From positions 1-10,859 of the forward strand of contig JAJZVJ010000042.1 in assembly GCA_021845705.1 (NCBI GenBank): DNA of 10,859 nt, written 5' to 3'. Position numbers and translations under genes: made by a program. The notes beneath the pieces are model-generated. The model was given only the letters and a program-made list of their open reading frames with translations. It was not told the origin of the DNA and made no database searches. The stretch is from a bacterium. GTDB lineage: Bacteria; Elusimicrobiota; Elusimicrobia; Elusimicrobiales; UBA9959. Shown here piece by piece: positions 1-6,796 of this stretch (positions within the stretch are counted from its first letter, which is position 1; the number at the start of each line of letters is the position of its first letter).

Positions 1-2
1 CC

Positions 3-47
3 GAGCAGCAGCGGGCGTATAGTTTACTGGAGAAAATCGTGGTGTAG
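3..47 (+). CDS. C-terminal end of a gene cut by the window edge
   Basis: In the third forward frame the first bases read as 14 residues (E-Q-Q-R-A-Y-S-L-L-E-K-I-V-V) followed by a TAG at 45-47. The amphipathic composition is what the tail of a helical protein looks like, and the other two forward frames give poorer protein. The piece is too short to assign a family or to be sure it is coding. Confidence 0.3.
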   Translation, partial: EQQRAYSLLEKIVV

Positions 48-155
48 GCAGAACGGCGAATATGGATTTGGAAAATTATGCTGGATTTTTCAGTAGATAT
101 CACTTGGACTACTGGGGGGAACTTCAGGTTAATCACTAAAAAATTCCTGCGGCCG

Positions 156-524
156 TTAATTCTTTCCGCCGAACAGGTAGATTGCCTGACCGTCGCCTAT
201 TGAGCCATAGAAGAAGGTCATAACATAGTCGCCGCTGACTTTGGAGCTTAACTGCGCTTCTATTTTCGCCCGCAGTTCTTCCGTCAGCCTCATTCCGGGG
301 CCGCCGCGCTCTCCGAACACCGCGATCTGGCCTTCCTTATCGCCCCAGAGCTGCATCCTTTCCGCTATTTCAAAACTCCCTCCGGCTAATTTAGTGCTGC
401 CCATATTAAACAACCAGGAACCGTCTTTGCCGATAGTAAGCGCGGCCGTTGCGCTGTCTTTCGGGTTGGTGAGGAAGTTCATCCCCAGCAATTCCTCTTT
501 CGTTATTGTAGCGGCCGGCTGCAT
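156..524 (-). CDS. Unrecognised 122-residue protein, possibly 5'-truncated
   Basis: I do not recognise this protein. It is a soluble-looking product with glycine-rich strands (LTIGKDGSWLFNMGSTKLAGG, split by charged turns), a charged helix around TEELRAKIEAQL, and a C-terminal segment ending in YLFGGKN. It has no cysteines and no membrane segment. The ATG at 524 has no Shine-Dalgarno sequence. The same frame stays open upstream to a stop at 657-659 and has no ATG, GTG, TTG or CTG in that stretch. The upstream extension still looks protein-like near the join (WTPPNYYYTGTKAAPAM). That suggests the original N-terminus, perhaps a signal or lipoprotein leader, has been lost and replaced by intergenic repeat DNA. 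It is the only minus-strand gene in the window and converges on the cut-off gene at 3-47. It could still be an intact gene that starts at 524. Confidence 0.55.
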   Translation of the reverse strand: MQPAATITKEELLGMNFLTNPKDSATAALTIGKDGSWLFNMGSTKLAGGSFEIAERMQLWGDKEGQIAVFGERGGPGMRLTEELRAKIEAQLSSKVSGDYVMTFFYGSIGDGQAIYLFGGKN

Positions 525-616
525 GGCGGGCGCCGCCTTGGTTCCCGTGTAGTAGTAGTTAGGGGGCGTCCAGCCATTGGCTATATTTTCATCAATGCCA
601 CTACTTACTCGCGAAC

Positions 617-643
617 GGAGTTCCTGATAAAAGTGGAGTTCCT
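617..643. repeat. Direct repeat GGAGTTCCT x2, 18-bp period
   Basis: GGAGTTCCT occurs at 617-625 and again at 635-643. It lies just upstream of the truncated-looking minus-strand gene and next to intergenic repeat copy A. The interval between the copies includes AAAGTGG, which also occurs in the 24-bp-period repeats near 10346-10384. The motif could be a protein-binding site or part of a decayed mobile-element end. No function is shown by the sequence. Confidence 0.4.
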
Positions 644-646
644 TAC

Positions 647-720
647 GCGGCCCTTCTCAGGGCCGCAACAGCCCTGCCCCGCCCCTGCGCGGCCCGCGCC
701 AACAACCGCGGCCTTGCGGG
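647..720 (+). repeat. Composite intergenic repeat, copy A (hairpin plus 35-bp conserved block)
   Basis: The copy starts with an 8-bp perfect stem (GCGGCCCT at 647-654, AGGGCCGC at 659-666, loop TCTC). After 19 bases comes a conserved block at 686-720 built from TGCGCGGCC, CGCGCCAACAACC and CGGCCTTGCGGG. Copy B at 7704-7777 has the same hairpin type, the same 19-base spacer length and the same block with one base inserted and one substitution. Both copies lie in intergenic DNA just upstream of a promoter. The hairpin has no U-run after it, so it is not a classical intrinsic terminator. Confidence 0.7.
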
Positions 721-780
721 TGGTTATAAAATTAAAAAATATCCATACACCGCCCGAACCAGTCTGAAGTCCACGCACTC

Positions 781-810
781 TTGACTGCGGGCAGGCTGTG
801 GATATATACT
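781..810 (+). promoter_or_regulatory. Sigma70-type promoter of the metal-resistance operon
   Basis: A -35 box TTGACT (781-786) and a -10 box TATACT (805-810) are separated by 18 bases, each one mismatch from consensus. The operator-like palindrome starts directly after the -10 box, so repressor binding would block initiation. A TTG inside the -35 box could be read as an in-frame start for the regulator, but the promoter makes that start implausible. Confidence 0.75.
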
Positions 811-834
811 ATTATTGAGCAATCGTTCAACTAT
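811..834. promoter_or_regulatory. Probable ArsR/SmtB (CadC-type) operator
   Basis: The 24-bp imperfect palindrome has half-sites ATTATTGAGCAA and TCGTTCAACTAT. The right half reversed is ATAGTTGAACGA, which matches the left half at 8 of 12 positions. This matches the known SmtB/CadC operator style (ATA-N-TTGAA-type half-sites in a 24-bp site). It covers the expected transcription start between the -10 box and the regulator's Shine-Dalgarno sequence, so it should serve autoregulation and repression of the whole operon. Confidence 0.7.
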
Positions 835-846
835 ACGGAGAGCACA

Positions 847-1227
847 ATGCCGCCCACCCGGAACCCGAAAGAAGTCTGCCAGATCATGTGTTTTAATAAG
901 GCCAACGTGGCTAAGGTTAAAAAAAAGATATTGCCCGACAGGAAGATACAGGCCTTAGCCGGAATATTCAAGGCTGTTTCCGATGCTACCCGCATGAAAA
1001 TCCTTTTAAGCCTGAAAGAAGGAGAATTGTGCGTCTGCGATATTTCCCAGGTGCTGGGGATGAGCCTTTCCGCCGTCTCCCACCAGCTGCGGGTCCTGCG
1101 CAATTTACGCCTGGTCAAGTACAGGAACGCCGGCCGCATGGCCTTTTATTCGCTTGAGGACCGGCACGTCATGAAACTCATACAGGAAAGCATCCGGCAT
1201 ATGGAGGAAGACAATGGCCGCCCCTAA
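847..1227 (+). CDS. cadC: CadC-like metal-sensing ArsR/SmtB repressor
   Basis: This 126-residue winged-helix repressor of the ArsR/SmtB family controls its own operon and the adjoining efflux ATPase by releasing DNA when metal binds. The DNA-binding helix is SLSAVSHQLRVL (about residues 73-84). Every ligand of both sites known in staphylococcal CadC is present at a constant +4 offset. The Cd/Pb/Bi site is C11, C15, C62 and C64 (the last two in ELCVCD). The Zn site of the last helix is D105, H107, H118 and E121. The start at 847 is preceded by GGAG (837-840) at a good distance, and the upstream in-frame TTG is the promoter -35 box. The gene overlaps the ATPase start by 14 bases, so the two are translationally coupled. 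The family call is firm. The exact inducing metal is inferred. Confidence 0.92.
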   Translation: MPPTRNPKEVCQIMCFNKANVAKVKKKILPDRKIQALAGIFKAVSDATRMKILLSLKEGELCVCDISQVLGMSLSAVSHQLRVLRNLRLVKYRNAGRMAFYSLEDRHVMKLIQESIRHMEEDNGRP

Positions 1228-3550
1228 GCCCGCAACTTATGAATTCGAGGTCCGGGGAATGGACTGCGCCGGCTGCACGGCGACGGTGCAAAAGACGGCC
1301 GCCGCCGTGAAAGGCGTAAGCAAAGCCTGGATATCATTTGAAACCTCCAGATTATTCGTGGAAGCCGCCCCGGATTTCGACGCCTCCGCCGTCCTCGAAG
1401 CGGTCGGCAAGGCGGGCTACCCGATAAACTTAAAAAAAGCGGATTCGCTGCTGGCTTTGCGCGTGGAGAACATGGACTGCCAGGATGAAATCGAGCTTAT
1501 AGAGAAAAAGCTGCGGGGTTTGCCCGGCATCAGCGGGCACACCGCCGACCTGATGAGCCGCACGCTCAAAGTGGAATACCGCCCCGGCAGCGTTTCCCCC
1601 CAGACCATTATAAAAGCTCTTGCGGAAGCCGGGATGAACGCCTCGGTCTTAAAAGAAGGCGAAAAAAAAGACCTGGGCTGGTGGCTGAAAAACAAGCAGC
1701 TGCTGGCGCTCTCGGCCTGCGGCATCTTCATGCTCGCGGCGTTTCTGGCGGAGGCTTTCGGCGCGCCGCATGGCGCGGCAAAAACGATATACGGCCTCGG
1801 CATACTTATCGGCGCTTATTACCCGGCTAGAATGGGACTCCTGGCGCTCAGGACATTGACACTGAATATACGCCTGCTCATGGTCATCGGAGCGGCCGGC
1901 GCCGTCGCCCTCGGCCTGTGGGAAGAGGCTGTAATGCTTGTCTTCATCTATTCGCTGGGCGACGTGCTCGAAGCCTACGCGGTGGACAAGGCGCGTGGCG
2001 CCATAAAAGCCCTTACGGAACTTGCCCCGAAAGAGGCTCTGGTCAGAAAAAACGGAAGCGAAAATATTATAGAGGCCGACGCGGTGGAAATCGGGGATAT
2101 CGTGATAGTGCGGCCGGGTGAAAAGATCCCGGTGGACGGAAAGGTCACGGCCGGCAGCTCGTATATAGACCAGTCCAGCATCACCGGCGAACCGGCCCCG
2201 GCGGAAAAAAACATCGGCGACGAAGTTTATGCCGGGACGATAAACCAGAAAGGATCGCTGGAAGTCAGCGCAACAAAAAAGGCCGGCGAAACCGCGCTGG
2301 CGAAGATCATCCATTCGGTGGAGGACGCCCAGGCGAAGAAATCCTCATATCAGCGTTTCGCCGAGAGGTTCGGCAAATACTACACCCCGGCCATGTTCTT
2401 TCTGGGCGTCGGCATAGGCGTGATCCCGCCCCTGTTCTTCGGCGGGGACTGGAACGCATATATCTATCGGGGACTGGTGGTGTTCGTGGTCTCCTGCTCC
2501 TGCGGCCTGGCGCTTTCCGTGCCTGTCGCGGTGGTCGCCGCCATGGCCAACGGGGCGCGCAGGGGGATATTGTTCCGCGGCGGCGCGCACCTGGAAGTGC
2601 TGCAGGAAGTGAAAGCCGTCGCTTTCGACAAGACCGGCACCCTCACCATCGGCAGGCCGGCGGTAGCGGATATACTGGCCTTCGGGGGACTGGCTGAAAA
2701 CGAGCTGCTCGCCCTGGCCGGGGCCATAGAATCGCGCTCGGAGCATCCCGTAGCCGAGGCGATCGCGCGTCGCGCCAGGGAAGCCGGCGCGCAATTTCCC
2801 GCCGTCGAAGATTTCCAGTCCCTTACCGGGCTCGGAGTAAAAGCCAAAGTCGGGGATAAAACCTACTATCTGGGCAACATGCGGCTTTTCAGGGAAAAGG
2901 GCATCGTTATTTCCGGGCCGCAGACCGCCGAAATTATGCGTATTGAAAGCGAAGGCAAGACCACGGCGCTGTTAGGGGACGACAAGCTGCTTCTCGGCGT
3001 CTTCTCCGTGGCCGACAAGTTAAGAGCGGAAACCCCCCTAGCCGTAAAAGCCCTGAAAGCCCTGGGACTCCGGACGATAATGCTTACCGGCGACAATGAG
3101 CGCACAGCTAAAGTAGTAGCTGAAAGCTCCGGGGTGGACGAATACCACGCCGAATTGCTGCCGGAAGACAAGTTAGCCTTAGTGAAGGAACTTAAAGAAC
3201 GCTTCGGTAAAACGGCCATGATAGGGGACGGCATAAACGACGCGCCCGCCATGGCCGCTTCCGACCTGGGCATAGCCATGGGCGGAGCCGGAACCGATAT
3301 CGCCGTGGAGACCGGGGACCTGGTGCTGATGTCGGACGACCTTTCCAAGGTCAGGACCGCTTTTGAACTCAGCCGCCGGGCGGTGAACAATATCAGGCAG
3401 AATATCGCGGCGGCCCTGGCTATAATCGTCGTGCTTGTGCCCGTGGCGGTACTGGGCCGGATAAACCTGGTGCCCGGCCTGCTGCTCAACGAAGTGGGCG
3501 GGCTCGTCGTGATAATGAATGCCTTGCGGCTATTGCGTGAATCTAAATAA
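1214..3550 (+). CDS. cadA: Heavy-metal P1B-type ATPase (CadA/ZntA-like) with an altered metal site
   Basis: This 778-residue inner-membrane pump exports soft or divalent metal ions using ATP. The domain order is: an HMA domain with GMDCAGC (C18, C21); a second HMA-like domain that has MDCQDE (C89) instead of CxxC; paired helices at about residues 160-250; an actuator domain with TGE (324-326); the phosphorylation motif DKTGTLT (D472); SEHP (H511, P512); and GDGIND (671-676). The last two helices end near NALRLLRE. All catalytic motifs are intact. The transmembrane metal motif reads C428-S429-C430, where CPC is usual. The last helices lack the Lys and Asp typical of ZntA (Ile replaces Lys, and NEVGG at 759-763 lies where ADSG or HEGG-type motifs occur). 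Substrate class therefore cannot be read from the usual rules. The CadC-type regulator suggests Cd, Pb or Zn. Confidence 0.93.
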   Translation: MAAPKPATYEFEVRGMDCAGCTATVQKTAAAVKGVSKAWISFETSRLFVEAAPDFDASAVLEAVGKAGYPINLKKADSLLALRVENMDCQDEIELIEKKLRGLPGISGHTADLMSRTLKVEYRPGSVSPQTIIKALAEAGMNASVLKEGEKKDLGWWLKNKQLLALSACGIFMLAAFLAEAFGAPHGAAKTIYGLGILIGAYYPARMGLLALRTLTLNIRLLMVIGAAGAVALGLWEEAVMLVFIYSLGDVLEAYAVDKARGAIKALTELAPKEALVRKNGSENIIEADAVEIGDIVIVRPGEKIPVDGKVTAGSSYIDQSSITGEPAPAEKNIGDEVYAGTINQKGSLEVSATKKAGETALAKIIHSVEDAQAKKSSYQRFAERFGKYYTPAMFFLGVGIGVIPPLFFGGDWNAYIYRGLVVFVVSCSCGLALSVPVAVVAAMANGARRGILFRGGAHLEVLQEVKAVAFDKTGTLTIGRPAVADILAFGGLAENELLALAGAIESRSEHPVAEAIARRAREAGAQFPAVEDFQSLTGLGVKAKVGDKTYYLGNMRLFREKGIVISGPQTAEIMRIESEGKTTALLGDDKLLLGVFSVADKLRAETPLAVKALKALGLRTIMLTGDNERTAKVVAESSGVDEYHAELLPEDKLALVKELKERFGKTAMIGDGINDAPAMAASDLGIAMGGAGTDIAVETGDLVLMSDDLSKVRTAFELSRRAVNNIRQNIAAALAIIVVLVPVAVLGRINLVPGLLLNEVGGLVVIMNALRLLRESK

Positions 3551-3553
3551 TCT

Positions 3554-4372
3554 ATGCACCCTTTCCTTTTCCAATTGGGCGGGTTCCGGTTTCCGACCTA
3601 CGGCCTTATGGCCGCCATCGGACTGGTTCTATCGACAGCTTATATATTTTCCATGAGCGGCCGTATCGGAACAGCCCGTGAAAAACTTGCCGATCTGATT
3701 TTTACTACGGCAATGAGTGGTTTCGCCGGCGGCAAGCTGTTTTATATTTTCACCTATTGGCGCGATTTCGGCCCGGACCTGGCCGGCAAAATCAAAAACA
3801 TTGTTTTTACGTTCCCCTACGGCTTCGTGTTCTATGGCGGGTTTCTCTGCGCGGCGCTGGCGGCTTTCGCCTGGGTACGCAAACAGCGGCTTGATTTCTT
3901 AACAATAGCGGACTACTTCGCCCCCGCGCTGGCTTTGGGCCATACCTTCGGCCGGCTGGGCTGCTTCTTCGCCGGCTGCTGCCACGGCAGGCCGACCAGC
4001 GCTTTCACCGGCGTTGTATTTTCAAACCCGCTGGGCATGGTCGCTCCTATGTGCCGGGGCATTCCCATCCACCCCACGCAGCTCTATGAAGCCGCCGGCA
4101 ATTTCACGCTCTTCCTGGCGCTTAACGCCTTCATTAAAAGCTCCGCCGGGGAGAAGGCCCCGTCCGGGTTTGTTTTCGCCGCTTATGTTTTCCTTTACTC
4201 CGCCCTGCGATTCGTAATAGAATTCTTCAGGGGCGATGACAGGGGGGCTTTTCATCTGGGCCTTTCCCCGGCGCAGGGCCTGGCGGTAATCCTGGCGGTT
4301 TCCTCCCTTGTTTTTGCGTTATACCTGAAGACATGTAAGGCCGTTGCCGGCGGGCGGCCGCGCCCTAAGTGA
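3554..4372 (+). CDS. Lgt-family prolipoprotein diacylglyceryl transferase paralogue
   Basis: This 272-residue multi-pass membrane protein belongs to the Lgt family, whose members attach diacylglycerol to the lipobox cysteine of prolipoproteins. Family landmarks are the N-terminal GGFRFPTYGLM, the signature GRLGCFFAGCCHG (R134 equals the essential Arg of the E. coli GRIGNFINGE motif), HPTQLYEA, and a late RFVIEFFRGDD. Positions that are Asn and Glu in the E. coli signature are Cys here (C137, C142), and the HGG loop is YGG (FYGGF). It may be a divergent enzyme or a modified activity. It begins 3 bases after the ATPase stop and so is co-expressed with metal efflux. This recalls the signal peptidase II homologue PbrC in lead-resistance operons. 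I leave the symbol empty because housekeeping lgt function is doubtful. Confidence 0.8.
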   Translation: MHPFLFQLGGFRFPTYGLMAAIGLVLSTAYIFSMSGRIGTAREKLADLIFTTAMSGFAGGKLFYIFTYWRDFGPDLAGKIKNIVFTFPYGFVFYGGFLCAALAAFAWVRKQRLDFLTIADYFAPALALGHTFGRLGCFFAGCCHGRPTSAFTGVVFSNPLGMVAPMCRGIPIHPTQLYEAAGNFTLFLALNAFIKSSAGEKAPSGFVFAAYVFLYSALRFVIEFFRGDDRGAFHLGLSPAQGLAVILAVSSLVFALYLKTCKAVAGGRPRPK

Positions 4373-4471
4373 CCGTTCCCCCCACGCGCGGGCCCGCAGC
4401 GGACTTGTGCGCCAGGCGGATGAAGCGTAACTATTGTCCGTCTTTTACGTCTTAATTGTTAAAGGCAGTGC

Positions 4472-5014
4472 ATGGAAACCCCGGAGATACCAAAGGAAAC
4501 TATCGAAAAGGCCAAAGATTCCGATTCCGGGGCCATAGCGGAAATCTTTGAGCATTATTACGCCAGGATCTACCGCGGCCTTTATTATCGCGTGAGGACC
4601 GCCCAGGACGCCGAGGACCTGACAAGCGAGGTTTTTATGAAGGTGGTAAGGTCGATACAGCGCCAGAGCGGCAATTTCGAAGCCTGGCTGCATACGATCG
4701 CGAAAAACACGTTGACTGATTATTATCGGCGTAAGGCGTCAAGAAAAGAATATAGCGCGGATGAAAAAGAATTGGAAGCCGTGCCGGATAACAACCAGCG
4801 GGACGGCGGTTGTTTTACACAGGAAGAGCTGAAGACGGCCATCACCAAACTGACCGGTGAACAGCAGGAAGTGATCGTGCTGAGATTCATAGAGGGTTGC
4901 GATAACGAAGAGACCGCCCGGATAACCGGCAAGAGCGTCGGCGCGGTCAAAGCCCTGCAATTCAGGGGGCTGGCCGCCCTGAAAGACATCTTGAAGGAAG
5001 ACTGCCGATTATGA
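4472..5014 (+). CDS. ECF-type RNA polymerase sigma factor
   Basis: This 180-residue group IV sigma factor directs RNA polymerase to a small set of promoters. Region 2 spans about residues 20-87 (IFEHYYARIY, then AEDLTSEVFMKVV, then FEAWLHTIAKNTLTDYYRR). Region 4 spans about residues 124-174 (ITKLTGEQQEVIVLRF, then NEETARITGKSVGAVKALQFRGLAAL). The linker is acidic, and there is no extra C-terminal domain. AAAGG lies 6-7 bases before the ATG. The gene starts 99 bases after the Lgt paralogue, with no clear terminator between them, so read-through from the metal operon is possible. Its stop overlaps the next start (ATGA), which is the usual layout for a sigma factor and its membrane regulator. 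I could not identify its target promoters. Confidence 0.93.
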   Translation: METPEIPKETIEKAKDSDSGAIAEIFEHYYARIYRGLYYRVRTAQDAEDLTSEVFMKVVRSIQRQSGNFEAWLHTIAKNTLTDYYRRKASRKEYSADEKELEAVPDNNQRDGGCFTQEELKTAITKLTGEQQEVIVLRFIEGCDNEETARITGKSVGAVKALQFRGLAALKDILKEDCRL

Positions 5015-5799
5015 ACAGCATCGAGGAGATCCTGGACCTTTGCCTGGAAGAGCGCAGAAAAGGCGTGCCGTTAAACGACGTGCTTGCGAAATACCCCGGG
5101 CAGGCCGAAGAATTAAGGCCGCTGCTGCTCCTGGCGGCCGGCCTGGAAGCCGCGCCAAAACCTGAACCGCGCGCGAACGCCGTTTACAACGCGCTTATCG
5201 AGGCCGGCCAATATCTGCCGGTGAAGAGAAGCCCCGGCCCGCGTTTCCGGCTGGATTGGCTGTCTTTACCGCAATTTACGTTTACCAGGGCTGTTGCCGC
5301 TGTTCTGATATTCGCCCTGCTGGGCTGGTCTGCTGTCGGCGCTTCGGCCGGCGCGCTGCCGGGCGAGCTGCTGTATCCGGTTAAACTCGCCGCCGAGCAG
5401 GTGACGCTGGTCCTTGCGTTTAAGCCCGAAGGGAAAGCGGAGCTGAGGCTTACTTTTTCCGAACAGCGGATGCAGGAGCTGCTGGCCCGTTACAGAAAAG
5501 ACGGGACAATCGACGCGGAGTTGATAAAGGAAATGCTGGAAGAAGCAAAGCTCGCCCTGGACAAGATCTCGGCCCTCCCGAAGGAAAAACAGGCGCTGTT
5601 TTACTCCAAGGTGCTCCACTTCAATGACTACCAGAAAGACACGCTGCAATCTCTGCAACCGCACGTTGCCGGCGCGCAGAGAAAATATATCGACGACGCC
5701 ATAGAAGACTGTTCCAGCCGCGGGGAATGGATGCGGAATATGCGGGAAAAAGGCGTCTATTGCCCCTGGGAAGGATCGGCCGACTGCGACTGGCGGTAA
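5011..5799 (+). CDS. DUF5667-type single-TM protein, probable regulator of the ECF sigma factor
   Basis: The 262-residue protein has a cytoplasmic N-terminus with the YPGQAEELRPLLLLA signature, seen in proteins paired with ECF sigma factors. One membrane helix follows at about residues 90-112 (AVAAVLIFALLGWSAVG). Directly after it comes ALPGELLYPVKLAAEQ, a DUF5667 hallmark. The rest is a helical, charged outer domain of about 130 residues. It overlaps the sigma gene by four bases, which supports an anti-sigma or sigma-tuning role. That role is inferred, because no classical zinc-binding anti-sigma domain is visible. The C-terminal tail carries cysteines C234, C251 and C259 and ends DCDWR, resembling the DCGW end of the next gene's product. 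The tail could bind metal or form disulfides outside the membrane. Confidence 0.8.
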   Translation: MNSIEEILDLCLEERRKGVPLNDVLAKYPGQAEELRPLLLLAAGLEAAPKPEPRANAVYNALIEAGQYLPVKRSPGPRFRLDWLSLPQFTFTRAVAAVLIFALLGWSAVGASAGALPGELLYPVKLAAEQVTLVLAFKPEGKAELRLTFSEQRMQELLARYRKDGTIDAELIKEMLEEAKLALDKISALPKEKQALFYSKVLHFNDYQKDTLQSLQPHVAGAQRKYIDDAIEDCSSRGEWMRNMREKGVYCPWEGSADCDWR

Positions 5800-5870
5800 A
5801 GTAACCGCGTAACTTCCGGCGGCCCCGCGCGTCTTTACAATCAGAGAGCGGCCCGCAAGGAGGATACAAT

Positions 5871-6335
5871 ATGAAGACGAAAATGCCGGTTTTGACCATG
5901 ATGGCACTGGTCCTGGCGCTGTTCGCTCCAGGCGCATATGCCCATGGGAACGGGGCATATTACAGCAGGCTGGACGTGAAGTCCGCTGTAAAGAACATCG
6001 ACAAGGGAATAGAAATCACGCTCAGCTCCGAAGACCCGCAGGCCGCCCGGCGGCTGCAGGAGGATATGCGTTATTATAAAGCCGCGCTGGACGATGAATA
6101 TTACAGCGGAAACGCCGACTATACCGCGGGGGACGTTAAGATCGACACGAAAAAGACGGATAAAGGGATTCGCGTCACGCTGGTTTCCGACGACCCTCAG
6201 ACAGCCCGGCAAATACAGGCGGACGCGGATTATTACGTGTCCACCCTGACGGATGAAGGCTATTATTGCCACCATGAGCGGCATACGGCCCGGTACCGGG
6301 CCGCCTGGCGCAGCTGCTGTGACTGCGGGTGGTAA
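5871..6335 (+). CDS. Secreted protein with two tandem units and a Cys/His-rich tail
   Basis: The 154-residue product starts with a signal peptide (hydrophobic 6-21, likely cleavage after AYA at 24), so it acts in the periplasm or outside. Two homologous units follow, at about residues 35-78 and 88-132. Both read D-V-K, then DKGI, TL-S--DPQ-AR, YY, and DE-YY, with roughly 24 of 44 positions identical. The tail holds CHHERH (133-138) and SCCDCGW (148-154), giving four cysteines and three histidines. I do not recognise the family. The tail suggests metal binding or a disulfide knot, which fits the metal-resistance context but is inference. AAGGAGG at 5856-5862 is a near-perfect ribosome site. 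The gene sits 71 bases after the DUF5667 gene and is probably in the same transcript. Confidence 0.8.
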   Translation: MKTKMPVLTMMALVLALFAPGAYAHGNGAYYSRLDVKSAVKNIDKGIEITLSSEDPQAARRLQEDMRYYKAALDDEYYSGNADYTAGDVKIDTKKTDKGIRVTLVSDDPQTARQIQADADYYVSTLTDEGYYCHHERHTARYRAAWRSCCDCGW

Positions 6336-6385
6336 GGCCGGGGAAGTCCGCGCGGAGTTTTCATTAATACGGAGCAGGAGGAAAA

Positions 6386-6766
6386 ATGCTGCATATAATA
6401 GAAAGCGATAAAACGGTGCAGGAAATACAGAAGTCGTTCCCGCAGATCGTTGCGGCGCATAAGTTCGGCGTCCTCGGCGAGCACGACCTCAAAAAAAAGA
6501 TGAACGAAAAAGGCATAGCCTTCGACCGGGACTGCCTGGTATTCGAAATCTGCAATCCCGGCCAAGCGAAAAAAGTGCTCGAAGGCGACATGGCCATATC
6601 CACCGTCCTCCCTTGCCGCGTCTCGGTATACAGCGAGGGCGGAAAGACGAAAATAGCCGCCCTCAAACCCACCGCCCTGCTGGGGCTTTTCGGCCGCCCC
6701 GAACTGAAACCAGTAGCTGAAGAGGTGGAGAAAGCCATTTTCAGCATTATGGCGGACCTCGCCTGA
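6386..6766 (+). CDS. DUF302 domain protein
   Basis: This 126-residue soluble protein fits the DUF302 family. The N-terminal region has VQEIQKSFPQIVAAHKFGVL, then DLKKKMNEKG, then LVFEICNPGQAKKVLEG, and the strand ISTVLPCRVSVYSEGGKTKIA is followed by the family's LKPTALL segment. The function of DUF302 is unknown; members occur singly or duplicated and often near stress or metal genes. There is no signal peptide, so it should be cytoplasmic. AGGAGG (6376-6381) lies 4 bases upstream of the ATG. It follows the secreted repeat protein by 50 bases and precedes the SHOCT gene, so operon membership is likely. Confidence 0.8.
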   Translation: MLHIIESDKTVQEIQKSFPQIVAAHKFGVLGEHDLKKKMNEKGIAFDRDCLVFEICNPGQAKKVLEGDMAISTVLPCRVSVYSEGGKTKIAALKPTALLGLFGRPELKPVAEEVEKAIFSIMADLA

Positions 6767-6796
6767 CAATTATCGTATACCGACGTGGAGGCATGT

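Noticed and set aside
62..139. Short forward open frame of 25 codons (starts MDLENYAGFF).
   Set aside because: It has no ribosome site and no recognisable motif, and it is flanked by a cut-off gene and a convergent gene. It could be a fossil, but nothing supports it as a gene.
781..846. In-frame TTG start that would extend the CadC-like regulator by 22 residues.
   Set aside because: The TTG is part of the -35 box, the -10 box and operator lie inside the extension, and the ATG at 847 has a well-placed GGAG.
1649..2314. Long reverse-strand open frames inside the ATPase gene (also 2345-2794 and 2866-3489).
   Set aside because: They are antisense shadows of a gene with all P-type ATPase motifs, which is usual in GC-rich coding DNA.
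4388..4397. GCGGGCCCGC palindrome after the Lgt paralogue as a terminator.
   Set aside because: There is no loop and no following T-run, and a 10-base GC palindrome is easily found by chance here.
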